DNA of 64,000 bases from Bradyrhizobium sp. AZCC 2262 (lineage in GTDB: Bacteria; Pseudomonadota; Alphaproteobacteria; Rhizobiales; Xanthobacteraceae), in contig NZ_JAZHRT010000001.1 in the NCBI RefSeq assembly GCF_036924535.1, positions 6,200,001 to 6,264,000 on the forward strand, in the 5' to 3' direction. Each line of letters starts with the position of its first letter. Position 1 is the stretch's first letter. This document shows, piece by piece, positions 18,101-26,265 of the stretch. Made by a program: the position numbers and the translations under genes. Under the pieces are notes generated by a model. It was not told the origin of the DNA. It saw only the letters and a list, made by a program, of their open reading frames with translations, and ran no database searches.

Positions 18101-18690
18101 ACGTCGTGGACGTAGGTGAGTTCGCCGGTAGCCTTTGCGACAAGGTCGACACGCGGAGCCTGTTTGCCCACGACTCTGTACGATTCAAAGGATTTCACCG
18201 CGACGTTGTCGGTAAGCTCTATCGCGAATGTTTGCCCCGCGATCAACTCGCCATAACTCGCGCCGCGGTTTCCGCTGCAACGGACGAGTCCGTCCTCGAC
18301 GGATAGTTCGTCCGGATGCACATCGAAGCGCTCCGCGGCACGAGCAACCAGGAATTGGCGGGCCTGGGCAGCCGCTTTTCTGATCGGCACTGCAGCGAGC
18401 TGAATGGTCTCGCTTGCGATCGTCGGGCCTTGATCGGGCGTTCGTGCGGTATCGCCGAGGGACATGACGACGCGTTCGAATGCCACATCGAGCTCTTCGG
18501 CAACGATTTGCGCGAGAGCGGTACGAATGCCCGTTCCAAGATCCACGTGACCGCTGAAGGCAGTTATCGACCCGTCCGACGTTAGAACGAGAAAGTTCTC
18601 GGTCGCACCTCTAGACGATCGCCGCACGACGGATAAGGTTCCATCGGGACCGGTACCGGCGGTTACCGCCGGGATTTCAATGTTCGGCAT
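15181..18690 (-). CDS. Molybdenum hydroxylase large subunit fused to a tri-haem cytochrome c domain (NicB/isoquinoline-oxidoreductase-like)
   Basis: The product has 1169 residues from the ATG at 18690, two bases after the stop of the small subunit gene. Residues 1 to about 730 are a xanthine-dehydrogenase-family molybdopterin-binding subunit, with LGDTARTPDQGPTIAS early and the late GIGEASSIPSAAAIANAIF block. A hydrophobic segment near 740-760 is followed by three CxxCH haem sites: CAVCH near 796, CGACH near 940 and CAVCH near 1075. This architecture is that of nicotinate hydroxylase NicB, in which electrons leave through cytochrome c rather than FAD. The cytochrome part should face the periplasm. 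It probably hydroxylates an N-heterocycle next to the ring nitrogen; nicotinate is the best guess, not proven. Confidence 0.88.
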   Translation of the reverse strand: MPNIEIPAVTAGTGPDGTLSVVRRSSRGATENFLVLTSDGSITAFSGHVDLGTGIRTALAQIVAEELDVAFERVVMSLGDTARTPDQGPTIASETIQLAAVPIRKAAAQARQFLVARAAERFDVHPDELSVEDGLVRCSGNRGASYGELIAGQTFAIELTDNVAVKSFESYRVVGKQAPRVDLVAKATGELTYVHDVRVPGMVHGRVVRPPYAGVDAGDFVGNSLIYVNEASVADLPGMIGVVTIGDFVGVIAEREENAIKAGELLEVAWKPVPPVPDLKDIETALRANPSTPRTLIDKGDVGEAISKADKRIKAKYIWPYQMHASIGPSCSVADYRDGFLRVWSGTQNPHILRADLALLMQMDEAQIDIVRMEAAGCYGRNCADDVSADATLLSRATGRPVRVQLSREQEHVWEPKGTGQFLEVDGGLNADGSVAAYDFTTRYPSNNSPTLALLLTNTISSAPEVIGMGDRTAIPPYEFDSMRVVVHDMPPIVRASWLRAVSALPNTFAHESYIDELAAEVGADPIEYRLRYLKDQRGIDLIKEVAARAEWTPRTPHPNQLGEGDVVSGRGFAYALHLHGKFPGIAAAWSAWIADVTVNKTTGDVNVTRVVMGQDAGLVINPDGARHQIQGNVIQSTSRALMEEVAFNRAGVVSREWGAYPIIKFPDVPRIDVLLMPRQDQPPLGIGEASSIPSAAAIANAIFDATGVRFRELPFTPDRIRVGLNGATSGALSRAKKRTGLFAGLISAWVAVAGFATMAMPWKSAIAPIPRPDATVYSKSTINRGKQLAALGNCAVCHTTDNGIANAGGLAIETPFGTIYSTNITPDIDTGIGDWSYPAFERSMREGIHRDGRHLYPAFPYNHFAKTSDADLQALYAYLMSQSPVHAENRNSELAFPFGARPLVSVWNAAFHSAAVFQADPSKSEAWNRGAYLVEGLGHCGACHTPRNLFGAERGGAPAHLGGAMVKGWEAPALNSLSHAPIPWTEEELFAHLRTGTSRFHGVAAGPMAPVVKELAVLPDSDIKAMASYIASFNADRHDPVGQETLAKQIETAAGARFITASSIGEKIHEGACAVCHQASAPGLFGTRPSLALNSNLHSQRPDNLIQVILHGISSPVSSDLGYMPAFKNSLDDEQVVELVSYLRQKFAPEKQAWIGVPETIRRIRMSR

Positions 18691-18692
18691 GA

Positions 18693-19235
18693 CTACTCCG
18701 AACTTGCCGTTTCGGAGGCTGCCCTCATCACCGCCCGCAGAATTTCGACATGGGCGCCGCATCGGCAAAGATTGTATTTCAGCGCCTCGGCAGCTTCTTG
18801 TTCGGACGGGCGGGCGTTTCGCGCCAACAAGGCTTTTGTCGTCATGATCATCCCGTTGAGGCAATAGCCGCATTGCGCCGCTTCTTCCGCAATGAAAGCG
18901 CTTTGGATCGGATCTAGATCATACCGCGAGCCTAAACCCTCAAGTGTGAGGATGCTTCGGTCGACGCAGCCGCCGACGGGAATGACACACGATCGCGCAG
19001 GCAGTCCGTCCAGGATGACTGTGCATGCGCCGCATTCTCCGAGGCCGCATCCGAATTTGGGGCCGTTCAGCTTCAGATCGTTGCGCAGCACATACAGCAA
19101 CGGCGTAGTACGGGCAGCTACGATCTCGCACGTGCTTCCGTTAACCTGCAGGAGCATGGTCTGATTAGATTTCGCTTCCGACGGCTTGTTCGGCATCGTG
19201 GAGTGGCCGGTCTTCAGGCCGGACGAACTCGTCAT
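18693..19235 (-). CDS. [2Fe-2S] small subunit of molybdenum hydroxylase (NicA-like)
   Basis: This 180-residue protein carries two [2Fe-2S] clusters. The plant-ferredoxin-type cluster is CGLGECGACTV with a later RSCVIPVGG cysteine. The second cluster has CGYCLNGMIM and CRCG near the C-terminus. The order and spacing are standard for xanthine-dehydrogenase-family small subunits, which relay electrons from the molybdenum centre. The ATG at 19235 was chosen because it lies four bases after the stop of the upstream reductase gene; the protein then has an extra N-terminal stretch of about 25 residues, and a start at MPNKPSEAK is also possible. It is the obvious partner of the large subunit at 15181-18690. 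Confidence 0.92.
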   Translation of the reverse strand: MTSSSGLKTGHSTMPNKPSEAKSNQTMLLQVNGSTCEIVAARTTPLLYVLRNDLKLNGPKFGCGLGECGACTVILDGLPARSCVIPVGGCVDRSILTLEGLGSRYDLDPIQSAFIAEEAAQCGYCLNGMIMTTKALLARNARPSEQEAAEALKYNLCRCGAHVEILRAVMRAASETASSE

Positions 19236-19239
19236 GAGA

Positions 19240-20013
19240 TCATCGCTCCGCGAAAGCCTTCTCGACGACAAAATCCGCGGCTTGCCCGTGATTGCCTTCC
19301 TCGAATCCTTTTTCGATGAGGATGGATTTCGTGTCGGCGAGCAAGGCCGGGCTACCGCAGATCATCATCCTGTCCTTTGCCGCGTCCAGATTCGGCAGCG
19401 AAATGTCGGAGAAGAGATTGCCTGAAGTAATGAGACTGGTGATGCGTCCACGGTTGCGGAAGGGATCGCGCGTCACAGTCGGATAGTAGATCAGTTGCTC
19501 TCTAATCAACTCGCCGATCAATTCATCCTGCGGCAGCTTCTCCGTGATCATCTCGCCATATGCGAGTTCCACGACACGGCGGCATCCGTGGAGCAGAACG
19601 ATCTTCTCGAAGCGGCCGTAGGTTGCCGGATCCTTGATCACACTCAGGAACGGCGCGAGGCCCGTACCCGTTCCGATCAGATAAAGATTTCGGCCGTTTG
19701 TCAGGTTGTCGATGACGAGTGTCCCCGTCGATTTGCGCCCGACGATGATCTGGTCGCCCTCCTTCAGATGCTGAAGCCGCGACGTGAGGGGCCCGTCCGG
19801 CACCTTGATGGAGAAGAACTCGAGGTTGGGCTCGTAATTCGCGCTCGCGACGCTATAGGCGCGCATCAGCGGCCTGTCGCCGATTTCAAGTCCTATCATC
19901 ACGAACTCGCCGTTGCGGAAGCGGAACGACGGATCGCGGGTGGTCGTGAAGCTGAACAGGTTGTCCGTCCAGTGATGGACGTTCAGGACACTTTCCTGGT
20001 TGAAATTTGCCAT
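19240..20013 (-). CDS. Ferredoxin--NADP+ reductase-type flavoprotein
   Basis: The 257-residue protein starts MANFNQESVLNVHHWTDNLF at 20013, the usual Fpr N-terminus, with an AAGGAACG-like ribosome site; the upstream in-frame extension is not conserved-looking. FAD and NADP motifs include RAYSVASANYEP, IGTGTGLAPFLS and the MMICGSPALL block, ending VVEKAF. Bacterial Fpr enzymes exchange electrons between NADPH and ferredoxin or flavodoxin. Here the gene is directly upstream of the molybdenum hydroxylase and downstream of the 6-hydroxynicotinate-reductase-like gene, so it may supply low-potential electrons to the reductase. Feeding the Rieske oxygenase is an alternative. Confidence 0.9.
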   Translation of the reverse strand: MANFNQESVLNVHHWTDNLFSFTTTRDPSFRFRNGEFVMIGLEIGDRPLMRAYSVASANYEPNLEFFSIKVPDGPLTSRLQHLKEGDQIIVGRKSTGTLVIDNLTNGRNLYLIGTGTGLAPFLSVIKDPATYGRFEKIVLLHGCRRVVELAYGEMITEKLPQDELIGELIREQLIYYPTVTRDPFRNRGRITSLITSGNLFSDISLPNLDAAKDRMMICGSPALLADTKSILIEKGFEEGNHGQAADFVVEKAFAER

Positions 20014-20227
20014 CGTTCCTTCTCTTTCCATTGGCGGGCCCGACCGAAACTGTGTTGACGGTCGCGTCCGCATTTGCTGCGATTTGCGTTTGGGGCCAGG
20101 AGACGTCTGTGTTCGACGAGGGGGCCTATTCCGTGATCAGATCGATCGGATCATCATGCTGATCTTTGATCGATGCCTATCTGGAGAGTTGACCGCGACA
20201 GTTTTCGCGCGTTGAGCTTTGCCCGAA

Positions 20228-21652
20228 TCATTGCCATGTCTTCATCGCCTTCAGCGAAGACAGCGGCTGGATGTGATCGACATGCCCTCCTAGCCTTGCA
20301 TAGTCATCACGCCGCATCGTGAATTCGATAGGTGCAACGACCGCCGGCGTCGGCACGTAGCCGAATGCGTTCTTGGGAAGTTGAGAAACATCGACCATGA
20401 ACGTGATGCCGCCGCCGGGCCAGACAAATACAGGCGCGCCGCCGCACGTGACTGACGTAATCGCTTCCTTCACTGAGTTCGTCAGTTGCACGGGATTTTC
20501 GGTGACGCCGGACCGCAGCGAGCCTCCGGCCCCGCCCATGAATAACACCGTGCACATTCCCGGCTCGCAGTTTTCGCTGATGCGTTCGATCGACGGTGTT
20601 AGATGGACCGGCAACGCCTTCTCGATAGGACGCAGGCCCTGGTCGAGTTCATAGTAGGCCCATTGCTCGCCCGTTGTGCTTACCATGAGCAATCGCAGAC
20701 CCGGCCAGGCCTGCTTCGTATCGAAAGGGCCGAGAATCGTAAGCGGGTCGGCGATATCGGTGCCGCCCCACCCGCTTCCCGGCTCGGCGACCTGAAAATA
20801 GCGGCCCGGGGTCGAGCGACGGCCCTTCAGTTTAATTCCCGTTCCCGGAATGCCGAGCATCTTGCCGGCCTGATGTTCGGACAACACGCCGGTAATGTGG
20901 TCGTCGACAGCCACCACTTCGTCGATTTGGCCTAACCACTGCTTGGCGAACATTCCGATCGTTGCCGAGCCGCAGCCGGCGCGCATGCGCAGTTCGTCGA
21001 CGCCGTTCACGATGGGCGCGTGTCCGGATTGCACGATAACGGAAGCACCGCCGTCCACCGTTAGTTCAAGCGGATTGCCGTTGCAGAGTGACACCAGGGC
21101 ATCGCAGGTCGCGCGTCCCTCCTTTTTCGATCCTCCGGTGAGGTGGTGCACGCCGCCCAGCGAAAACATCTGCGAGCCGTATTCGCTCGTCGTGACGTGC
21201 CCGACCGCCTCGCCTTGCGAGCGAACCGTTGCCGCTTCCGCGCCGAGGTGACGGTCCGTGTCGATCTTGATCTTGACGCCGCAGTAACTGAATATTCCCT
21301 CGGTGACGACGGTCACCATGTCGACGCCGTCGATTGCGGAGGATACGATCAGCGGTGCCGGCTTGTAGTCGGGATACGTCGTGCCCGCACCAATGGCGGT
21401 CACGAAAGTTCTGCGCTCATGAAGCGGCGAGCCGTCCCAATCTTTGCTGCTTCGGAACGGGACGAGATGTCCGCCTTGTGCAACCGTCCTTTCGAGGATT
21501 ACGTGCGGGTCGACGCGGACCAGCTCCCCTTCGACATTCGCATAGCGGTCGCACGCGCCCGCTGCGCCTGGTTTGATGTAGCACATCACCGGACAGGCAT
21601 CGCATCTGATCTTGTCGCTGGCGGCGTCCAATTGGGTCGCTGGGGGATTCAT
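20228..21652 (-). CDS. 6-hydroxynicotinate reductase-like [4Fe-4S] protein
   Basis: The 474-residue protein opens with a cysteine cluster C17-x2-C20-x3-C24-x9-C34 (IRCDACPVMCYI then GACDRYAN), suitable for a [4Fe-4S] centre. From memory of the family, this N-terminus and length match 6-hydroxynicotinate reductase of the fermentative and rhizobial nicotinate route, which reduces 6-hydroxynicotinate to 1,4,5,6-tetrahydro-6-oxonicotinate with ferredoxin. The neighbours fit: an Fpr-type reductase and a NicAB-like hydroxylase lie downstream, a carrier upstream. No signal peptide is present, so it is cytosolic. The identity is likely, but it could act on another hydroxylated heterocycle. Confidence 0.75.
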   Translation of the reverse strand: MNPPATQLDAASDKIRCDACPVMCYIKPGAAGACDRYANVEGELVRVDPHVILERTVAQGGHLVPFRSSKDWDGSPLHERRTFVTAIGAGTTYPDYKPAPLIVSSAIDGVDMVTVVTEGIFSYCGVKIKIDTDRHLGAEAATVRSQGEAVGHVTTSEYGSQMFSLGGVHHLTGGSKKEGRATCDALVSLCNGNPLELTVDGGASVIVQSGHAPIVNGVDELRMRAGCGSATIGMFAKQWLGQIDEVVAVDDHITGVLSEHQAGKMLGIPGTGIKLKGRRSTPGRYFQVAEPGSGWGGTDIADPLTILGPFDTKQAWPGLRLLMVSTTGEQWAYYELDQGLRPIEKALPVHLTPSIERISENCEPGMCTVLFMGGAGGSLRSGVTENPVQLTNSVKEAITSVTCGGAPVFVWPGGGITFMVDVSQLPKNAFGYVPTPAVVAPIEFTMRRDDYARLGGHVDHIQPLSSLKAMKTWQ

Positions 21653-21727
21653 GACGGTATCGTCCTGTGGAAAGTTATCGGGCCGAAGAAGGGCGCAGCG
21701 CGGTCAAACGTCGCGCCCTTTCGTCGG

Positions 21728-23074
21728 TTACTGCGCCACTGCCTCGTGGGTGGGCGCCGCGATCATGACCGCGACGCCGTCCGTTTTCGTCTTTGTCGCG
21801 AAGCCGGCCATCGCGAGAAGCAGCACGCCAAGGAACGAGACTCCAGCGAGGATGCTGTAGAAGATCGCCAGCGGGAACCACTGGCCCGGATAACTGGCCG
21901 ACAGAGCCACGCCGATCACCGGTGTGAAGCCGCCAAAGATGGCGCCTCCGAGCTGATACGATGCCGAGATCGAGCTGTACCGAACCTCCACCGGGAACAC
22001 CTTGCTCGCGTAACCAGCGATGACCGCATAGAAGCCGGAGGCGCACAGTGTCGCGATCGAAACCCCGGCGACGATGCCGGTTGTCGTCTTTAATTGAACC
22101 AGCAGGAACATCGGATAGGGCGCAAGCATTGCGAGCGCCGAAGCCACGAGCAAAAATCTGCTGTCACCGATCCGCTCCGCGATTTTAGCGGCCGCGAGCT
22201 GCCCAAGGAATTGCACGACCGCCACCATGGCGAGGCAGTCGAGAATTACCGCACGATCGAGGCCCAGGGTGCGGGTGGTGTAGGCGATCAGGAATGTGTT
22301 CGTGAAGTAGAACCCGGCGGTGCCGATGGTGAAGGCCAGCATCGTGAACAGGATCGGCCACGTAGCTTGCCGGAAGGCTTCGGCGATCGGGAAGCGCGCC
22401 AGCTTCTTGCTTTCGCTCGCCGCGGTGAATTCGGGCGACTCATTGACCCCCAGACGAATCGCTATTCCGACAACGAGGAGAACAAGGCTCAACAGGAACG
22501 GAATTCTCCATCCCCAGACCGCGAAACTGTCGCCCGACGCGCGTGAAACGATCGCGAAGATGCCCATCGAGAGCAACACCGCGGCGGGGCTGCCAAGTTG
22601 CGCGAACGAGGCATACCAGGTCCGACGACCCTCGGGCGCATGTTCGCCGGCCATCAGAACCGCCCCGCCCCACTCTCCACCTACCGAGATGCCCTGGCAG
22701 ATCCGAAGAACAATGAGCATCACGGGTGCCCATATTCCGACCTGAGCGTAGGTGGGCAGGACGCCGATAGCCGACGTCGACAATCCCATCAGCAGCAGCG
22801 TCGCAATGAGCGCTTTTTTTCTGCCGAACCGGTCACCCAGATGACCGAAGAAGAAACCTCCAAGCGGCCTCGCAAAGAAACCGACGCCGAAAGTGGCAAG
22901 GGAGATCAGCAGCGACACGTTGGGGTCGCTGTTGGGGAAGAAGAGCTGCGGAAAGACCAGTGCGGAAGCCGTGCTGTAAATGAAGAAATCGTACCATTCG
23001 ATTGTGGTGCCCGCGAAGGCGGCGGTGGCGGCGCGCTCGGGTTGACGCACCGAGGTCGAGACAGCACTGCCCAT
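21728..23074 (-). CDS. MFS transporter, metabolite:H+ symporter type
   Basis: From the ATG at 23074, preceded by AGGAG eight bases upstream, the protein has 448 residues and about 12 hydrophobic segments. TTIEWYDFFIYSTASALVF at the first helix, RPLGGFFFGHLGDRFGRK between helices 2 and 3, and SVGGEWGGAVLMAGEHAP in helix 5 identify the MHS branch (ShiA/ProP/KgtP-like), which imports carboxylates with protons. It precedes the reductase gene by 75 bp and is probably in the same transcript. An aromatic or heterocyclic carboxylate is the likely cargo; this is inference. Confidence 0.92.
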   Translation of the reverse strand: MGSAVSTSVRQPERAATAAFAGTTIEWYDFFIYSTASALVFPQLFFPNSDPNVSLLISLATFGVGFFARPLGGFFFGHLGDRFGRKKALIATLLLMGLSTSAIGVLPTYAQVGIWAPVMLIVLRICQGISVGGEWGGAVLMAGEHAPEGRRTWYASFAQLGSPAAVLLSMGIFAIVSRASGDSFAVWGWRIPFLLSLVLLVVGIAIRLGVNESPEFTAASESKKLARFPIAEAFRQATWPILFTMLAFTIGTAGFYFTNTFLIAYTTRTLGLDRAVILDCLAMVAVVQFLGQLAAAKIAERIGDSRFLLVASALAMLAPYPMFLLVQLKTTTGIVAGVSIATLCASGFYAVIAGYASKVFPVEVRYSSISASYQLGGAIFGGFTPVIGVALSASYPGQWFPLAIFYSILAGVSFLGVLLLAMAGFATKTKTDGVAVMIAAPTHEAVAQ

Positions 23075-23261
23075 GGAAATACTCCTATTTTTGACCAATG
23101 AGCGACTTCGCAAGGTTCGTGCCACCTGCCAAACCGCCGATCCGTGACACCATATCCAGAATTATGTAGTTAAAACAACGTTCTGCGTTATTTCCTTTGC
23201 CGGCTATCGCCGGCACAGCTAACTTATGGGCTAAAATTTAAGCATACAAGTCTATAATTTA

Positions 23262-23289
23262 TACATCCAGTACTAATAATCTTGGATAC
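23262..23289. promoter_or_regulatory. Putative GntR operator in the divergent MFS/molybdoenzyme promoter
   Basis: TACATCCA at 23262-23269 and TTGGATAC at 23282-23289 are related to the TTGTATCCAA motif but arranged head to head, unlike the direct pairs elsewhere. The AT-rich divergent intergenic region 23075-23365 controls the MFS operon on the minus strand and the molybdoenzyme gene on the plus strand. Assignment to the GntR regulator is tentative. Confidence 0.4.
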
Positions 23290-23365
23290 TATAATCTTCG
23301 TTCAGGGTTCGTTTGTCGACAAATGGTTGCCAAACTGGCACTGAAGCTCGAGTGGGAGGCCGGCA

Positions 23366-25366
23366 ATGACCAAAAAGATCTACACATCGTGCACACTGGA
23401 TTGTCCCGACGGGTGCGGAATCATTGCCCATGTCGACAATGGCCGCGTGGTGAAGCTTGAGGGACATCCGGATCACGAATTTACGAAGGGTTACCTCTGC
23501 GCCAAGACCTATAGATTTCCGAAGCGGCTCTATAGTCCTGAGCGGCAGCTTCATCCGCTCAAGCGCGCAAACGGATCCATCGACTCGCCGTGGGTACGCA
23601 TCGGGTGGGATGAAGCGCTGGACCTGGTGGCCGACAGAATCCGCCGCTTCAAGGCGGAAACGGGCTCGCTTTCGATCATGCACTATCAGCGGACCGGATC
23701 GTGGGGAGTGACGAAGAAACTCAACCACCGCTTCTGGAATCTATTGGGCGGTGTAACAACGCCAAGCGGCTCACTGTGCAGCGGAGCCGCGCGCGCCGGA
23801 CAGAAGCTCGACTTTGGCATTCGCTTAGGTCACGATCCTTCAGACATCGTCAACAGCAAGCTTGTCCTTCTCTGGGGACGCAATCCTCTAGCCACGAACC
23901 TGCACTTGGTGCCACTACTGAAAACGGTCAGTGAGCAAGGCGGCAGGGTGATCCTTGTCGATCCCGTTAAAAGCGAATCAGCGACGATTTGCGATCGGCA
24001 CGTCCAGCCGCGCGTCGCAACGGACGCCTCATTTGCGCTTGCTCTGGCCAAAATCGTCCTGGAAGAGGGCCTGGAGGATAAGGACTTCATTGAACGTCAC
24101 ACCGACGGGTTCGCAAAATTCCGAACTCTCGTCGATTCCCATTCGCTCCAATCGCTCAGCGACCGTTGCGGATTGTCGATCGAGGACCTGCGGGAGTTGG
24201 CGCGCGAATACGCAACAACGAAGCCGGCGTCCATCCAGCTCGGATGGGGATTGAACAAGTACAAGAGCAGCGCGGAGATCTTCCGCTGCGTCGATGCCCT
24301 CGCCGCGCTCTGCGGTCAGATCGGCATTCCCGGCGGCGGCGTGACCCACGGTTATGACACCCAACGTCTTTTCGACAAGACGATAGAAGCATCCGACAGG
24401 GCGGAATTTCATCGGGCGATTCCAGAGCCTCTCCTGGGCCGCGGATTGCTGGAAGCCTCCGATCCTCCCGTCCGCATGATGTTCGTGAACGGCGGAAATC
24501 CGGTAAACCAATCGCCTAACTCAAATTTGGTCGCCAAGGCGCTCACGCAACTAGATTTTGTTGTCGTCGTCGACAGTTTTCTAACCGATACGACGGACTA
24601 CGCACATATCTTCCTTCCGACGACGACGTTTCTGGAGGAAGAAGACGCACTCGTCTCGTGGGGCCACAACATTCTCGGCGGTGTAAACCCCGCCATTGAT
24701 CCCGTCGGAGAATCCAGGTCGGATCTCTGTATTGTGCAGCAGCTCGCCGATCGGTTGGGTATCGGGGAAGAGATGGCCGGCACGCCGCGCGAGTGGTTGA
24801 GGCGCGTCATGAGCCCGATGGAGGCAAAGGGTGTGACGGTCGATGCACTTCTGGACGGCCCCATTCGCTGCCCGGTGGCGCCTCTTATACCGTTTGCAGA
24901 CAAGAAGTTTCCCACGAGGTCGGGGCACTTCGAATTCATCTCCGAGATCGAAGTCGAGCAACGGAGGGATCCGGCGTTTCCCCTCACGCTGGTTACCAAT
25001 TTTAGCAAGAAATGGTTGCTGTCACAGATGACGGAAGCCGAACATCCCAAGCTTGCCACTGTCCGCGTCGGCGCCGACTGGGCCGCAAACCATGGGATTG
25101 AGAACGGCCGGCAGATGCGGCTACGCTCCGCTGTCGGAGAACTCGTGGTCGAGGTACAGGTCGATCCGCGCGTCGGCAAGGAGATGGTGATCATGGCCGT
25201 CGGGACATGGATGAAACGCCACGGCGGCGTAAACATTCTGACGGAAGACATCATGACGAATTTCGGAGAGATGGCCGCGTACGGAGAAACACGCGTTCTT
25301 CTTGAGCCGCTGGAACCGGCGCTGGCCGCCGCTACTCGCGGCGTTGATTTGCAAATGACCGCATGA
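23366..25366 (+). CDS. Molybdopterin oxidoreductase of the DMSO reductase family
   Basis: This 666-residue protein has an N-terminal [4Fe-4S] motif C9-x3-C13-x3-C17-x27-C45 and the bis-MGD molybdopterin fold: LLWGRNPLATN near 175, a VNGGNPVNQSPNS block near 375, and a C-terminal MoCo-binding domain beginning near 545 (TLVTNFSKKWLLSQMTEAEH). There is no Tat signal, so it is cytoplasmic. It resembles formate-dehydrogenase-like and hydroxytransferase-like members whose substrates vary widely. Being divergent from the MFS/reductase operon and sharing the motif, it is probably part of the same pathway, perhaps a second oxidation or hydration step. The exact reaction is unknown. Confidence 0.88.
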   Translation: MTKKIYTSCTLDCPDGCGIIAHVDNGRVVKLEGHPDHEFTKGYLCAKTYRFPKRLYSPERQLHPLKRANGSIDSPWVRIGWDEALDLVADRIRRFKAETGSLSIMHYQRTGSWGVTKKLNHRFWNLLGGVTTPSGSLCSGAARAGQKLDFGIRLGHDPSDIVNSKLVLLWGRNPLATNLHLVPLLKTVSEQGGRVILVDPVKSESATICDRHVQPRVATDASFALALAKIVLEEGLEDKDFIERHTDGFAKFRTLVDSHSLQSLSDRCGLSIEDLRELAREYATTKPASIQLGWGLNKYKSSAEIFRCVDALAALCGQIGIPGGGVTHGYDTQRLFDKTIEASDRAEFHRAIPEPLLGRGLLEASDPPVRMMFVNGGNPVNQSPNSNLVAKALTQLDFVVVVDSFLTDTTDYAHIFLPTTTFLEEEDALVSWGHNILGGVNPAIDPVGESRSDLCIVQQLADRLGIGEEMAGTPREWLRRVMSPMEAKGVTVDALLDGPIRCPVAPLIPFADKKFPTRSGHFEFISEIEVEQRRDPAFPLTLVTNFSKKWLLSQMTEAEHPKLATVRVGADWAANHGIENGRQMRLRSAVGELVVEVQVDPRVGKEMVIMAVGTWMKRHGGVNILTEDIMTNFGEMAAYGETRVLLEPLEPALAAATRGVDLQMTA

Positions 25367-25897
25367 TGAATTCCCCAGCTTCAGGATGCAGGCGATTGTC
25401 GGGCAGCACGCGCGAATCCTAAAAGCAATTCGAGGCACGGCAATCCGCCAGAACCCGAAGAGCCGGCAACTAGGAAGTCCGTAGTGATGGGTTCGAATGC
25501 GTTCTCCGACATACGACCAGACTGCCGTCCTGCGTCGAGATCACGGACGGTGCTGAACTGGGGAACGGGACCTGGATCGCCCGCCTTGAGCGGGGATTGA
25601 GCGGCGCATGTCAGACCGCAGATTTCTCTAAGCGCGGCAATCAGGAAGCTGCGGAAGCTGCTCCTGAGATCGCACTGAAGGCCGCGGCAATCGCTGCAAT
25701 CCTAATCAAGGCAAGTCGAGACCAGTATCATGCCACCGGTAGGTCATGCGCCTGCCCGGATGACACCATGCGCAACGGCAGAGCGTGCGGCTCTCGGAGC
25801 GCCTATTCTCGGCCGGGCAGCGCGACACCGCTTTGCTATCCTAGCGATGTGACGCCCGTGATGATCGAGAGCTATAGGCAAAGGCAGGCTTCGGTGA
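25367..25897. other. Intergenic stretch without a recognised gene
   Basis: After the molybdoenzyme stop there is about 530 bp with no reading frame that resembles a protein. No clear terminator with a T-run was seen. It marks the transition from the catabolic island into mobile-element debris. Confidence 0.45.
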
Positions 25898-26137
25898 TCA
25901 CGCGCCGCCGCGCAGCAGTTGGCGATAACCTTGCTCGGTCATCCATCTGGCACGCGAGAGGTGGCTTTCGAAGGCTCGCCGCGCGCGGTGGGCCTCAGTG
26001 TCTGGATCGATGCGCAGCACGATCCGAGAGACTTCACGCCAGTCAGCGCCTTGTTGATCAGCATCAAGTACCCGCATGTACGTGATCATGTGTTCCTCGT
26101 CATAAGCAGTGAGGACTGGCCCGCTTGGCGCAAACAT
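25898..26137 (-). CDS. DUF2285-domain protein (integrative-element regulator type)
   Basis: The 79-residue frame contains YMRVLDADQQGADWREVSRI, then VLRIDPD and ARWMTEQGYRQLLRGG, the pattern of DUF2285 proteins. In Mesorhizobium symbiosis elements a DUF2285 polypeptide forms the C-terminal half of FseA, an activator of excision and transfer joined to its N-terminal half by programmed frameshifting. The length here fits such a stand-alone C-terminal half. I see no convincing N-terminal partner directly upstream, so this may be an isolated remnant. It indicates that integrative or conjugative DNA has been here. Confidence 0.7.
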   Translation of the reverse strand: MFAPSGPVLTAYDEEHMITYMRVLDADQQGADWREVSRIVLRIDPDTEAHRARRAFESHLSRARWMTEQGYRQLLRGGA

Positions 26138-26265
26138 CAGTGACTTGCGGATTGAGTTGCGGCTCTTTCATACGCGCGCTCGGTTTTTAGCGAAACGCGT
26201 CAGAAAGAACAGCTACTCCCCAATGACCTAGGGAACTCCCGTAAATGTATGCCGCAAATGCTGGC

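Noticed and set aside
21143-22093. 316-codon plus-strand open frame
   Set aside because: It lies antisense across two well-supported genes (reductase and MFS carrier) and reads as a Arg/Asp/His-rich shadow.
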